From NCEH01 sp043195095 (GTDB lineage Bacteria; Pseudomonadota; Alphaproteobacteria; Rhizobiales; Xanthobacteraceae): 64,000 nucleotides of DNA. Both the position numbers and the translations under genes were made by a program. Positions within the stretch are counted from its first letter, which is position 1. The number at the start of each line of letters is the position of its first letter. The DNA is taken from assembly GCF_043195095.1 (NCBI RefSeq), contig NZ_JBAFWN010000001.1; one strand, given 5' to 3'. This document shows positions 8,745-17,731 of the stretch, one piece after another. A model generated the notes under the pieces. That model made no database searches. It had not been told where the DNA came from and worked only from the letters and a program-made list of their open reading frames with translations.

Positions 8745-9409
8745 ATCTTCCCTACGACTGAATAGCCGCGCACGGTGTGGCCGGAACCGTCGGAAAGCCG
8801 GTTCCCCAAATTGCGTGAGCGCACGCCGGTTATGTGTTCGCCGACGGCTTCGATGGCCGCCTGGACGGCGCCGGCACGAATATGTCCGAGAATGGAGCGA
8901 TGTTCGCTCCAGGAACGCTCGCGCCCGCTTTCGTCCCACACTTCCAGCCAGCGGGCGCGCGACAAGCGGACCATCAGATCCTCGACCGCACGCATATAGA
9001 AGCGGTTGCCGCTCAGGCGGGCCAGTTCAACGTGAAAGTCCGAGCCGACGCGATGCCAGTCGGAGCGATGGCTGGCCAGCGTGCAGGATGCGAGGATCTC
9101 TTCGATCAGGTCGATATCCGAACCCTGGGCGCGCAGGCAGGCCAGCTTCACCACCTCGACCTCGATCACCTGGCGGAATTCGATCGCCTGCTCCAGTTCC
9201 GCGAGCGAAATCGGCGTAACCATCCAGCCGCGTTCCTCACGGGCCACCAGTCCATCCGTTTCCAGGCGCATCAGGGCGGCGCGGATCGGAGTGCGCGAAG
9301 CATCGAAGCGGCTTTCCAGGGACCGCTCGCTGAACCTCTCCCCCGGCTCCATGCCGAGCGAGAGGATGATGTCGCGAAGCTGCTCGTAGATCAGGATCAT
9401 CTGCGACAT
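8741..9409 (-). CDS. GntR-family (FCD domain) regulator inside the TRAP operon
   Basis: The protein is a 222-residue FadR-subfamily regulator: a winged HTH (RFSERSLESRFDASRTPIRA) followed by a helical FCD domain. It lies 63 bases after dctQM and is translationally coupled to the CoA-transferase, so it is made from the same transcript as the genes it probably regulates. It differs clearly from the second GntR protein at 2912-3643. Which of the two binds the dyad at 12511-12528 cannot be decided from sequence. Confidence 0.87.
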   Translation of the reverse strand: MSQMILIYEQLRDIILSLGMEPGERFSERSLESRFDASRTPIRAALMRLETDGLVAREERGWMVTPISLAELEQAIEFRQVIEVEVVKLACLRAQGSDIDLIEEILASCTLASHRSDWHRVGSDFHVELARLSGNRFYMRAVEDLMVRLSRARWLEVWDESGRERSWSEHRSILGHIRAGAVQAAIEAVGEHITGVRSRNLGNRLSDGSGHTVRGYSVVGKI

Positions 9410-9473
9410 GGGACGCGCCCTTGTTCCGGTGGCCGCACCGATGCGGCCACCCTGTCCTGTGTTTCGGGAAGGC

Positions 9474-11351
9474 TCAGAGGAAGCCGATGGAGATCCACGG
9501 CACGGCTGCGACCACCAGCAGGCCGGTCAGGAGCGCGAGCAGATATCCGACGATGGGGCCCATCCCCTTGTCCGGGCTGACGCGGCTGATCGCGCACGCG
9601 GCGTAATAGCCGACACCGAATGGCGGGGCGAACAGGCCAACGCCCATGGCCAGGATGACCACCATGGCATAATGGACCTCGTGAATGCCCATCTGACGCG
9701 CGATCGGAAACAGCAGGGGCCCGAACAGCACGATGGCGGGAATACCTTCCAACACGCTTCCCAGCACGATGAAGGCGACGATGGACACCAGCAAGAAGCT
9801 GGTCGAGCCGCCGGGCAGGCCGGCCATGGCGGTGGCGAGCTGGTTCGAGAAGCCTGATTGAGTGAGCGCCCACGCCATGCCGGTGGCGGCGCCGATGATG
9901 AACAGGATGGCGCCGGACAGCGCCGCCGTCGCCACCAGCATCGGCATCAGCCGCCGCCACGGGAACTGGCGATAGACCAGCAAGCCCACCAGCACCGAAT
10001 AGACGATGCCGATGGTGGAGACCTCGGTGGCCGTGGCGACGCCTTCCACCACCGCCGCCCGGATGAGGAACGGCAAGGCCAAGGCGGGAACCGAAACGAT
10101 GAAGGCGCGGCCGATATCCTTGCCGCTGACCGCCTTGACCTTGCTCAGGTCCTCGCCGCGGTAGCGCCACCACACCACCAGGCACAAGGTGATGCCCAGC
10201 ACCGCGCCGGGCAGCATGCCGCCCGTGAACAGCGCGGAAATCGAAACGCCGGTCACGGAGCCGATGGTGATGAGCACAAGGCTCGGCGGAATGGTCTCCG
10301 TCTGAGCGCCGGTGGCCGAGAGAAGCGCGACGAGATCGCCTTCCTTGGCGCCGCGGGCCTTCATCTCCGGAAACAGCACCGGGGCCACGGCGGCCATGTC
10401 GGCCGCCTTTGAGCCGGAGATGCCCGACACCAGATACATGGCGCCCACCAGCACATAGGACAGCCCGCCCTTCACGTGCCCCAGGAGGCTGGCGAGGAAG
10501 CCGACCATGGCGCGGGCCATGCCCGTCATCTCGATCAGCAGGCCGAGGAAGACGAACAGCGGCACCGACAGCAGGATGAGGTGGCTCATCCCCTCGTCCA
10601 TGCGCCCCACCAGCACGATCATGGGGGTGCGGGTGGTGAGGTAGAGATAGCCGAAGGTGGCGAGGCCGAACGCGAAGGCGATGGGCACGCCGGCGAACAC
10701 CAGCATGGCGACGATGCCGACGAAAAAGATGAGCAGGTTGAGATTGCCCAGGGGCCGCAGCACAGGTTCAAGGCCCATCAGGACGACGGTGATCGCCACG
10801 ACCGTCGCGACCGCCGCAAGCGCGCAGCGCCAATTGGCGACGCGCGAGAATTGCAGCAGCCCGAAGATCACCATCAGCGTCATGCCGGTGGGCAGCGCCG
10901 CCGCCCGCCACGCATTAACGATCGAGAGCGCGGGCGTCTCGATGAAGGTTTCCTCATAGGCGAACTCGAAGGCCGGCCGGCACATCACGCAGAGGAAAAC
11001 CATGGCCGCGGCCAGCGCGACCAGTTCGAAATAGGCCCGCGCCGAGGGTCCCAGGACGCCGACGAAGGCGGTCATGCGCATGTGCTCGCCGCGCCAGAAG
11101 GCGACGACGGCGCCCAGCATGGCAAGCCAGAGGAACAGGATGGACGCCAGTTCGTCCGACCAAACCAGAGGCTGGTGCAGCACGTAGCGCGAGACCACAC
11201 CGGCGAACAGAATGGCCACTTCGGCGACGACCAGCAGGGCGACCGCCACTTCCACTATCCCCCGCAGGCCACGCTCGGCGCGAGCCACCGCCGACATGTC
11301 GGCGGCGCTCATCTCGGGGATGGCGGCGGTATCGAGATTGACCGTAGACAT
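9474..11351 (-). CDS. TRAP transporter fused small and large permease (DctQM)
   Basis: This 625-residue inner-membrane protein joins the DctQ subunit (about residues 1-185, four membrane segments) to the DctM subunit (about 195-625, many membrane segments) in one chain. It forms the secondary, ion-gradient-driven permease of a tripartite transporter. DctQ signatures (SDELASILFLWLAMLGAV) and DctM signatures (SVPLFVFLGLLIE, SGISGSKAADMAAVAPV) are both present. Fused DctQM proteins are known in this family. The partner binding protein gene ends 18 bases upstream. The substrate is presumably a small organic acid. Confidence 0.93.
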   Translation of the reverse strand: MSTVNLDTAAIPEMSAADMSAVARAERGLRGIVEVAVALLVVAEVAILFAGVVSRYVLHQPLVWSDELASILFLWLAMLGAVVAFWRGEHMRMTAFVGVLGPSARAYFELVALAAAMVFLCVMCRPAFEFAYEETFIETPALSIVNAWRAAALPTGMTLMVIFGLLQFSRVANWRCALAAVATVVAITVVLMGLEPVLRPLGNLNLLIFFVGIVAMLVFAGVPIAFAFGLATFGYLYLTTRTPMIVLVGRMDEGMSHLILLSVPLFVFLGLLIEMTGMARAMVGFLASLLGHVKGGLSYVLVGAMYLVSGISGSKAADMAAVAPVLFPEMKARGAKEGDLVALLSATGAQTETIPPSLVLITIGSVTGVSISALFTGGMLPGAVLGITLCLVVWWRYRGEDLSKVKAVSGKDIGRAFIVSVPALALPFLIRAAVVEGVATATEVSTIGIVYSVLVGLLVYRQFPWRRLMPMLVATAALSGAILFIIGAATGMAWALTQSGFSNQLATAMAGLPGGSTSFLLVSIVAFIVLGSVLEGIPAIVLFGPLLFPIARQMGIHEVHYAMVVILAMGVGLFAPPFGVGYYAACAISRVSPDKGMGPIVGYLLALLTGLLVVAAVPWISIGFL

Positions 11352-11369
11352 GGCGATCCCCTCCCCGCG

Positions 11370-12383
11370 TCAGAGAGGACCGACGACGTCTTGCAGCTTG
11401 TTCCAGGCTTCGTCGCCGAACTTGCCGCGCCAGTCCGTGTAGAAGCTGGTCTTGCGCAAGGCGTCCCGGAATGCGGTGCGATCCACGTCCACGAACTGGA
11501 GCCCCTTGCCCTGCAGGTCCGTGCGCAGGGAATCGCTGAGACGCACCACGTCGGCGCGCTGCTCGACGGCGGACTTGTTCAGCTCGGCCATGACGATGTC
11601 GCGCAGATCGGCCGGCAGGCCCTGGAAGGCGCGGCGGCTGCCGAGGATCCAGAAGCCGTCCCACACGTGGTCGGTCATGGAAACGCTGGTCTGCACCTCA
11701 TAGAGCTTGGTGGTGTAGATGAGCGGGAGGGCGTTCTCCTGCCCTTCGACCACGCGGGTCTGCAGCGCCGAATAGACTTCGTTGAAGTTGATCGGAGATG
11801 GGCTCGCGCCCAATGCCTGGAACAGAGAAGTCAGCATCGGCGCCACCGGCACCCGGATCTTAAAGCCCTGGAGATCGGCAGGCCCGACGATCTTGCGCCC
11901 CGAGGACGTTATCTGACGAAAACCGTTGTTCCAGATCTTGTCGGCGACCACCAACCCCGACTTCGTGATCTGCGCGCGCACCAGATCGCCGAAGGCACCG
12001 TCCATGGCCTTCCAGACGTGGTCATAGTCGGGAAAGGCGAACCCGGTGTTCAGCATCCCGCTCAACGGCACCAGCGTCGCCACGATCGACGAAGAGATGT
12101 TCAGCAGATCGACGCCGCCGCTGCGCACCTGGGAGATCAGGTCGGTGTCGGAGCCGAGTTGGTTTGAGGGGAACAGGCTGATGTCGACGCGCCCTCCGGT
12201 GGCTTCGCGGATGCGCTTGATGGCTTCCGCCGCGCGCACGTTCACCGGATGCGTCGGATCCTGCCCGGTGGCGAACTTCCAGGTGAACTCGGCCGCCTCG
12301 CCGCGCCTGCCAATGATGGAAACCAGGGGAATAGCTGCCGCCGCGGCCAGAAGAGAACGCCGGGAAATATTTAACGTATTCAT
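11370..12383 (-). CDS. dctP: TRAP transporter periplasmic substrate-binding protein (DctP)
   Basis: The protein is a 337-residue extracytoplasmic receptor that delivers an organic acid to the DctQM permease. The N-terminus MNTLNISRRSLLAAAAAIPL carries a twin-arginine-like signal. The mature part has the DctP fold, including the conserved arginine segment FKIRVP used to grip a carboxylate. The start at 12383 has a clear GGGAGG ribosome-binding site. It is the first gene of an eight-gene-scale minus-strand unit running down to 3861. A promoter with an embedded dyad lies about 120 bases upstream. Confidence 0.93.
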   Translation of the reverse strand: MNTLNISRRSLLAAAAAIPLVSIIGRRGEAAEFTWKFATGQDPTHPVNVRAAEAIKRIREATGGRVDISLFPSNQLGSDTDLISQVRSGGVDLLNISSSIVATLVPLSGMLNTGFAFPDYDHVWKAMDGAFGDLVRAQITKSGLVVADKIWNNGFRQITSSGRKIVGPADLQGFKIRVPVAPMLTSLFQALGASPSPINFNEVYSALQTRVVEGQENALPLIYTTKLYEVQTSVSMTDHVWDGFWILGSRRAFQGLPADLRDIVMAELNKSAVEQRADVVRLSDSLRTDLQGKGLQFVDVDRTAFRDALRKTSFYTDWRGKFGDEAWNKLQDVVGPL

Positions 12384-12808
12384 GCTGAGAGGCCTCCCTA
12401 TATTATATACATCCTCGTTCGCCGCGATCACGACGCGAGATGTTGTTATTTAACGCGAATTTTTTCTACGGTTTCTATGCCGATACCATTATTTATCAGG
12501 ATGCAGATGAGTATCCCATTTGGGATCCCATTGTCAAATGCAGAGCTTCGGCCCACCTAAATCCGGAGGCGATCAGGAGATGTGAGGCATTTTATATAGA
12601 TAACATAAGCAGTTATCTGAGATTGGGTGATGGCGGGCCGCGATCAGGCGCCGCTCGGTGCGCGCACTGGTGGGCCTGCCGTGTGGCCTCTCCCGCAGCC
12701 ATCACGTGCCCCGCTGACGAGGAGCCAAGCTGGTCAAGATCGTCGGCAGTCCTTATAAGCCCCGCGCGTGTGGCGCACGCTGTGCTGCCTGCGAGGGAGC
12801 CGTCCGCA
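12384..12808. other. Intergenic region between dctP and ilvA, AT-rich core
   Basis: About 430 bases with no recognisable gene. The part from about 12400 to 12620 is much richer in A+T than its surroundings and contains the divergent control region with the dctP promoter. An open frame running through it into ilvA has no protein character before the ilvA start. Confidence 0.5.
12510..12537 (-). promoter_or_regulatory. Predicted TRAP operon promoter with embedded dyad operator
   Basis: On the minus strand TTGACA (12537-12532) is followed after 16 bases by GATACT (12515-12510). The spacer and -10 hold GTATCC-N6-GGATCC (12511-12528, plus-strand reading), a one-mismatch copy of the dyad at 3719-3736. 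A GntR repressor bound here would block RNA polymerase. The leader to the dctP start would be about 120 bases. Confidence 0.5.
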
Positions 12809-12814
12809 GTGTCG

Positions 12815-14332
12815 ATGAATGATTACGTCCAGCGTATCCTATCCGCCCGTGTCTACGACGTCGCCATAGAGAGCCCGCTCGATCTGATGCCTCGCCTCTC
12901 CGAGCGGCTGGGCGCGCAGGTGCATCTTAAGCGTGAGGATCTGCAACCGGTCTTCTCGTTCAAATTGCGCGGCGCCTACAACAAGCTCGTGCGATTGCCG
13001 CGCGCGGTGCTGGACCGGGGCGTGATCTGCGCATCGGCCGGCAATCATGCGCAGGGCGTCGCGCTGGCGGCGAAAAAGCTCGGCGTGGATGCGATCATCG
13101 TGATGCCGCGCACGACGCCGAGCATCAAGATCGAAGCGGTGAAGCGGCTTGGCGGCACCGTCGTGCTGCACGGGGACGCATTCGACGAGGCGCAGCTCAA
13201 GGCCAAGGAAATCCAGGCCGAGCGGGATCTGACTTTCATCCATCCCTTCGACGACCCCGACGTGATCGCCGGCCAGGGCACCTTGGGCATGGAGATCCTG
13301 CGCCAGCACCCCGATCCCATCGAGGCGATCTTCGTGCCGATCGGCGGCGGTGGGCTGGCCGCGGGCGTTGCGGCCTTCGTGAAGTTCCTGAGCCCGTCCA
13401 CCAAGGTCATCGGCGTCGAGCCGACCGACGCCGCCAGCATGAGCGCGGCACTCGCCGCCGGTGAACTGGTCATGCTCGACCAAGTGGGGCTGTTTGCCGA
13501 TGGCGTCGCGGTCCGCCAGGTCGGCCGGGAGACGTTCCGCCTGTGCCGGGAATTCCTCGACGAGGTGGTCACCGCCGACACCGACGCCATCTGCGCCGCC
13601 ATCAAGGACATATTCGACGATACCCGGATGATCGCGGAGCCCTCGGGCGCGCTGAGCCTCGCGGGCCTGAAGGCCTACGTGGAGCGCGGCGGGGCGCGCA
13701 CCGGCAGCCTGATCGCCATCAACAGCGGCGCCAATCTCAATTTCGACCGCCTGCGCACCATCGCCGAGCGGGCGGAAGTGGGAGAGCACCGGGAAGCTTT
13801 GCTGGCCGTCACCATACCCGAGAAGCCCGGCAGCTACCGCCAGTTCATCCGCACCCTCGGCACGCGCTCCATCACCGAGTTCAATTATCGCTTCGCCGGC
13901 CCGGATGCACCGGCGAGGATCTTCGTCGGCATCGGGCTGGCGAACGGCGAGAAGGAGAAGCAGGAGGTCATCGCGCTTCTGCGCGCGGCCGGCTACGAGG
14001 TGATGGACCTCAGCGACAACGAGATGGCCAAGGTCCATGTCCGCTACATGGTGGGCGGCCGCGTGCCGGGGCTGGGCAACGAGGTCATCTATCGCTTCGA
14101 ATTCCCCGAGCGGCCCGGCGCGCTGTCCCGCTTCCTGGAAAGCCTCGCGCCGGAATGGAACATCTCGCTGTTCCATTATCGCAATCACGGCGCCGACCAC
14201 GGCCGCGTGCTCGCGGGAATCCAGGTGGAGCCGGCTTCGCTGCCGCGCTTCACCCAATGGCTGGACAGCCTCGGCTATCCCTATTGGGACGAGACCCCCA
14301 ATCCCGCCTACCGCCAGTTCCTCGCCGGGTAG
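12815..14332 (+). CDS. ilvA: Threonine dehydratase, biosynthetic
   Basis: This PLP enzyme deaminates threonine to 2-oxobutyrate, the first step of isoleucine synthesis. It is 505 residues, close to E. coli IlvA. The cofactor lysine is in VFSFKLRGAYNK near residue 50, and the glycine-rich phosphate loop is PIGGGGLAAG. Two C-terminal ACT-like regulatory repeats begin at about residue 330 (AVTIPEKPGSYRQF) and 425 (FEFPERPGALSRF), as in the isoleucine-inhibited form. The ATG at 12815 is used here. A GTG two codons upstream (12809) is better spaced to the GAGGGAG ribosome-binding site and could be the true start. Confidence 0.95.
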   Translation: MNDYVQRILSARVYDVAIESPLDLMPRLSERLGAQVHLKREDLQPVFSFKLRGAYNKLVRLPRAVLDRGVICASAGNHAQGVALAAKKLGVDAIIVMPRTTPSIKIEAVKRLGGTVVLHGDAFDEAQLKAKEIQAERDLTFIHPFDDPDVIAGQGTLGMEILRQHPDPIEAIFVPIGGGGLAAGVAAFVKFLSPSTKVIGVEPTDAASMSAALAAGELVMLDQVGLFADGVAVRQVGRETFRLCREFLDEVVTADTDAICAAIKDIFDDTRMIAEPSGALSLAGLKAYVERGGARTGSLIAINSGANLNFDRLRTIAERAEVGEHREALLAVTIPEKPGSYRQFIRTLGTRSITEFNYRFAGPDAPARIFVGIGLANGEKEKQEVIALLRAAGYEVMDLSDNEMAKVHVRYMVGGRVPGLGNEVIYRFEFPERPGALSRFLESLAPEWNISLFHYRNHGADHGRVLAGIQVEPASLPRFTQWLDSLGYPYWDETPNPAYRQFLAG

Positions 14333-14369
14333 CTCGGTTTCGCGCGAAACCGTTTATGTCGGCAGGGCC

Positions 14370-14607
14370 CCAGGCCGACCGACATTCAGCGGCGTGATGT
14401 CTCGTAGAGGCGCCTGACGGCAGTTGCGTGATGGTCTTTCAACGACCGGGTGTCATGGCCGGGCCTGTCCCGGCCGTCCACGCCGAGCCGCCCGCGCGAT
14501 CCTTGAAAATCTGGTGCCGGCGGTGCCGCGTGGATGCACGGGACGGGCCCGTGCATGACGGCGGCCTGTTGCAACGGCGTCAAACCATGAAGGTCGATCG
14601 GCCCTAG
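14370..14607. repeat. MITE-like palindromic repeat, CTAGGAC family, copy 1
   Basis: The right end reads CTAGGGCCGATCGACC on the minus strand, and the left end has a degenerate copy (CAGGCCGACCGACATTC). The interior holds two GC-rich palindromes, around GGCCGGG-CCCGGCC and GCACGGG-CCCGTGC. The TAG in the right terminal repeat is the stop codon of the L,D-transpeptidase-like gene. The element fills the gap after ilvA. Confidence 0.7.
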
Positions 14608-15314
14608 GCCGGCAGCACGACCACCTTGGTCTTGACCGGCGTGCGGTCGTACAGGTCGATCATGTCCTGGCTGAGCAGGCCGACGCAGCCGCTGGTGACA
14701 CCCGACCCAATGGATTCCGGATCGCTGGACGCATAGATCGTGTACAGCGTGTAGACGCCGTTCTGGTACAGATGGAGCGTGCGGGCGCCGAGCGGATTAT
14801 CGAGGCCGCCCGGCATGCCGTTGGCCCATTTGGCCGCTTCCGGCTGGCGCTTGATCATCTCCTTCGGCGGCGTCCAGGTCGCCCATTCGCTCTTGCGCCC
14901 GACATAGGCATCGCCGCTCCACAGGAACCCGGCGCGGCCCACATTGGCGCCATAGCGGGTGGCCTTCCCGTCGTCCTCCACGCGATACACGTAGTAATTG
15001 CTGGGATCGACGACGATCGTGCCGACCGCTTCCTTGGTCTCGTAAGGAATGGTCTTGCGGAAATACTTCGGATTGACCTTGCTGACATCGACTGCCGGAA
15101 TCGGAAATTTCTCATTGGGCAGCGGCCCGTAGACCTTCTGCGCCTCGGCCATGCTCATGTAGTCGGTGGTCGAGCAACCGGCCAGTGCCAGCGCGCCGAG
15201 GCTGACGGCTGAGCCGGCGAGAAACGAACGGCGGGTCAGAAGCCCCGCTCCGCGCCCGAGCGCAGCGCGCGCGTTCCCCGTGCCGGCATCGGCGTTCCGA
15301 GCGTCCATCATCAT
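14604..15314 (-). CDS. YkuD (L,D-transpeptidase)-fold lipoprotein with altered active site
   Basis: This 236-residue exported protein has a twin-arginine-like signal (TRRSFLAGS) and a lipobox ending at Cys47 (LAGC), so it is probably a membrane-anchored lipoprotein. The YkuD domain, which normally cross-links peptidoglycan through 3-3 bonds or attaches proteins to it, spans about residues 95-236. The nucleophile is Cys210 in SGC. However, the upstream catalytic His of the usual IHGT motif is Tyr194 here (TIYASS), and the Arg of the usual GCIR is Gly212 (GCVG). Activity is therefore doubtful, or the mechanism differs. The start at 15314 has GGGAAG 7 bases upstream. The TAG stop lies in a repeat terminus. 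Confidence 0.82.
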   Translation of the reverse strand: MMMDARNADAGTGNARAALGRGAGLLTRRSFLAGSAVSLGALALAGCSTTDYMSMAEAQKVYGPLPNEKFPIPAVDVSKVNPKYFRKTIPYETKEAVGTIVVDPSNYYVYRVEDDGKATRYGANVGRAGFLWSGDAYVGRKSEWATWTPPKEMIKRQPEAAKWANGMPGGLDNPLGARTLHLYQNGVYTLYTIYASSDPESIGSGVTSGCVGLLSQDMIDLYDRTPVKTKVVVLPA

Positions 15315-15598
15315 CCTGAAACTTCCCGTGTCCTGCTGCCCGGTGAGATGATACCCCATCTTACACCCGCCGGGCGTCTTCCGGGCAGACATTGCCGCCA
15401 CTCGGCCCGGCTGGCAAGCTCGGCTTTTGGTGCGAAATAAGCGCAGATCCCACGGGGACTTATGCGGACGCCCGTTCATTCGCCCCCGACCGACGGCGCA
15501 AATCCGCGCTCCATCTCGCGCTGAAGGCGTGGCCGCTGGGGTTGCCCGCGATCCGGCGCGCCCTCCCGGCGTCCGGATCGAGATAGCCCCCCGGCGGC
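15315..15598. other. Intergenic gap without recognised feature
   Basis: About 284 bases upstream of the L,D-transpeptidase-like gene and downstream of the gamma-glutamyltransferase gene. I see no convincing gene, repeat or terminator here beyond the probable promoter of the former. Confidence 0.3.
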
Positions 15599-17194
15599 TC
15601 AGAGGCCCGCCGCGCCGCCGTCCGCGCGCGGGTCGTGGGCGCCTTCCAGATGCCCGCGCGGATGGAGGATCACCGCCCCGGCATGGCCCATGGTGTCGCT
15701 ATAGGCTTCCGGCAGCACCTCCAGCACATGGCCGGCCCGCTCCAGCTCGCGCACCAGATCGGGATCAAAGCGCGATTCCAGCCGCAGGCTGGTGTTGACC
15801 GAGCCCCAGGTGCGCCCCAGCAGCCAGCGCGGCGCGGCGATCGCATCGCCCAGCGCTTCGCCGAACAGCACGTGGCGGGTGAACACCGCCGCCTGGGTCT
15901 GCGGCTGGCCCTCTCCGCCCATGGTGCCATAGGCCATGATGCGCCCGTCGCGCAGCACCGCGAGCGCGGGATTGAGCGTGTGGAACGGCCGACGCCCCGG
16001 CTGCAGCGGGTTCACCGCCTTGGGGTTCAGCGAGAAGCTGGCGCCGCGATTCTGCATCAGCACCCCGGTCGCCGGCAGTACGCAGCCGGAGCCGAACTCG
16101 AAGAAGATCGACTGGATATAGGAGACCACAAGGCCCGAACTGTCCGCCGCGCCGAGCCAGATGGTATCGCCGGGCTGCGCCGGCTGCGGCCAGGGCAAGG
16201 CGCGGTGCATGTCGATCTTCGCCGCGTCCGCATCAAGCGCGGCAGGCGAAAGCAGGGCAGCGAGATCGTGCTTGAGATGGTCGAAGTCGCACACCACCTT
16301 GTCGCGCACCAGGAACGCCCGCTTGGTGGCCTCCACCAGGCCATGCACATGGGCAAAGCCCTCGCCCCGCGTCACGCCGAGCCGCTCGAACAGGCCGAGA
16401 ATGAGCAGTGAGGCGAGCCCCTGGGTGGGCGGCGGCGCATTGTAGAGCGTGCCGCAGGCGAGTTGCAGGGACAGGGGCGCGCGCAGGATCGCGCGATAGG
16501 CGGCAAGGTCCGCCCGTGTCACCGGCGCGCCGATGCGCTCCAGGTCGGAGGCGATCTCGCGGCCCACGTCGCCCCGGTAGAAATCGTCCAGCCCGGCGCG
16601 CGCCAGATGCTCCAGCGTATCGCCGAGCGTGCGCTGGGCGAGCACCTGCCCCAGTTCCGGCACCTTGCCGCCGGGCATGAAGGTTTCGGCAAAGCCGGGG
16701 GAGGCGTCCATCTCCCCCTTCTTCTCGGCGGTCAGGCGCACTTGCGAGGCCGTCACCGGCACGCCGTTGCGGGCATGCAGGATCGCCGGCTCCAGCAGGC
16801 GGGCGAGGCTGAGCTTGCCGCCGAAGCTGCGCGCCGCCTCCAGCGCCAGCTCCCAGCCGCCGACCGCCCCCGGCACGGTGAGGGCGGACAAAGGCCCACG
16901 CTGGGGAATCGCCTCGCACTCCCGCTCGCGGTAGAAAGCCTGCGTCGCCTTCGCCCCCGCGAAGCCGCACGCCTCGATATAGCGCACGCGGCCGGAGGGT
17001 TCGCGGATCAGCCAGAAGCCGTCGCCGCCGAGGTGATTCATATGGGGATAGACCACGGCGATGGCGGCGGCGGTGGCGATCGCCGCCTCGATGGCGTTTC
17101 CCCCTTCCCGCAGGATCTCGCGGCCGGCTTCCACCGCCAAAGCGTGCGGGGCGGCCACCATACCGCAGCCGGCATGCGTGCTCTCGTGGATCAT
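15599..17194 (-). CDS. Gamma-glutamyltransferase family protein (Ntn hydrolase)
   Basis: The protein is a 531-residue proenzyme-type gamma-glutamyltransferase that would cleave or transfer gamma-glutamyl groups from glutathione-like amides. The N-terminal part carries the family motif GGNAIEAAIATAAAIAVVYPHMNHLGG. The autocatalytic nucleophile is probably Thr344 in PGDTIWLGAADSSGLVVSYIQ, with a glycine-rich loop (FGSGCVLPATG) downstream. No Sec signal is evident, so it resembles the YwrD-like cytosolic branch. The start at 17194 follows GGAGG by 7 bases. It stands alone, divergent from a small membrane protein gene. Confidence 0.88.
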   Translation of the reverse strand: MIHESTHAGCGMVAAPHALAVEAGREILREGGNAIEAAIATAAAIAVVYPHMNHLGGDGFWLIREPSGRVRYIEACGFAGAKATQAFYRERECEAIPQRGPLSALTVPGAVGGWELALEAARSFGGKLSLARLLEPAILHARNGVPVTASQVRLTAEKKGEMDASPGFAETFMPGGKVPELGQVLAQRTLGDTLEHLARAGLDDFYRGDVGREIASDLERIGAPVTRADLAAYRAILRAPLSLQLACGTLYNAPPPTQGLASLLILGLFERLGVTRGEGFAHVHGLVEATKRAFLVRDKVVCDFDHLKHDLAALLSPAALDADAAKIDMHRALPWPQPAQPGDTIWLGAADSSGLVVSYIQSIFFEFGSGCVLPATGVLMQNRGASFSLNPKAVNPLQPGRRPFHTLNPALAVLRDGRIMAYGTMGGEGQPQTQAAVFTRHVLFGEALGDAIAAPRWLLGRTWGSVNTSLRLESRFDPDLVRELERAGHVLEVLPEAYSDTMGHAGAVILHPRGHLEGAHDPRADGGAAGL

Positions 17195-17411
17195 TTCATC
17201 CTCCAGCCGGCGGGTCCTGCGGGCGCCGGTGCCGGCGCCGTGACGTCGTCGGCGTTGCGTCTTGCGGCTGCGGGCAATAAAGCATGGGGGGACGGAGGCA
17301 ACCGACATTTTCGCGCGGCCCCGGCGCTTCGCTGGAAGCGGCCGGGCAGCGCGCGGCGGAGGCCTCACTGAAAATCAGCCCGCGCGCCGGCGCGGATGGC
17401 AGGAGACGAGG

Positions 17412-17645
17412 ATGCAACAGCAGGTAAAGGGCCGGCACATGCTGACGGTCGCGAGCGCGACTTTGTTCGTAGCGTGCCAGACGGTGGCCACGGCGATCGC
17501 CGCCGGCTGGGCACTCGGCGGCCTCTTCAACCTCGGCAATATCGGCGAATATGTGCTGATGGCCCTGTTCACCGTTCCCGCGCTTTATCTCACGCTGATC
17601 TATGCGCGCAAGGCCGCCCAAGCCGAGGCCGTCGCGCCCTATTGA
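17412..17645 (+). CDS. Small membrane protein, unknown function
   Basis: This 77-residue protein has two predicted membrane segments (about 10-33 and 42-65) and a short charged tail. It starts at the ATG at 17412, after AGGAGACGAGG. It shows no family I recognise. It is convergent with the DUF2189 gene; a GC-rich hairpin (17653-17683) lies between them. Confidence 0.6.
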   Translation: MQQQVKGRHMLTVASATLFVACQTVATAIAAGWALGGLFNLGNIGEYVLMALFTVPALYLTLIYARKAAQAEAVAPY

Positions 17646-17652
17646 GCCCAAG

Positions 17653-17683
17653 CGGCGTCCGCGCCCGCGCTGCGGGGACGCCG
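17653..17683. terminator. Possible bidirectional hairpin between convergent genes
   Basis: CGGCGTCC (17653-17660) pairs perfectly with GGACGCCG (17676-17683) around a 15-base loop. No T-run follows, so it is at best a weak or Rho-assisted terminator. Confidence 0.3.
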
Positions 17684-17731
17684 GTAAGATTGCGGGTCAG
17701 AATCCTCTGCCCCCTCAGCATCCTCAGCCGC

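Noticed and set aside
12440..12808. Upstream extension of the ilvA frame by about 125 codons
   Set aside because: The extra part is AT-rich promoter DNA with no similarity to threonine dehydratase, and a proper start with a ribosome site exists at 12809/12815.
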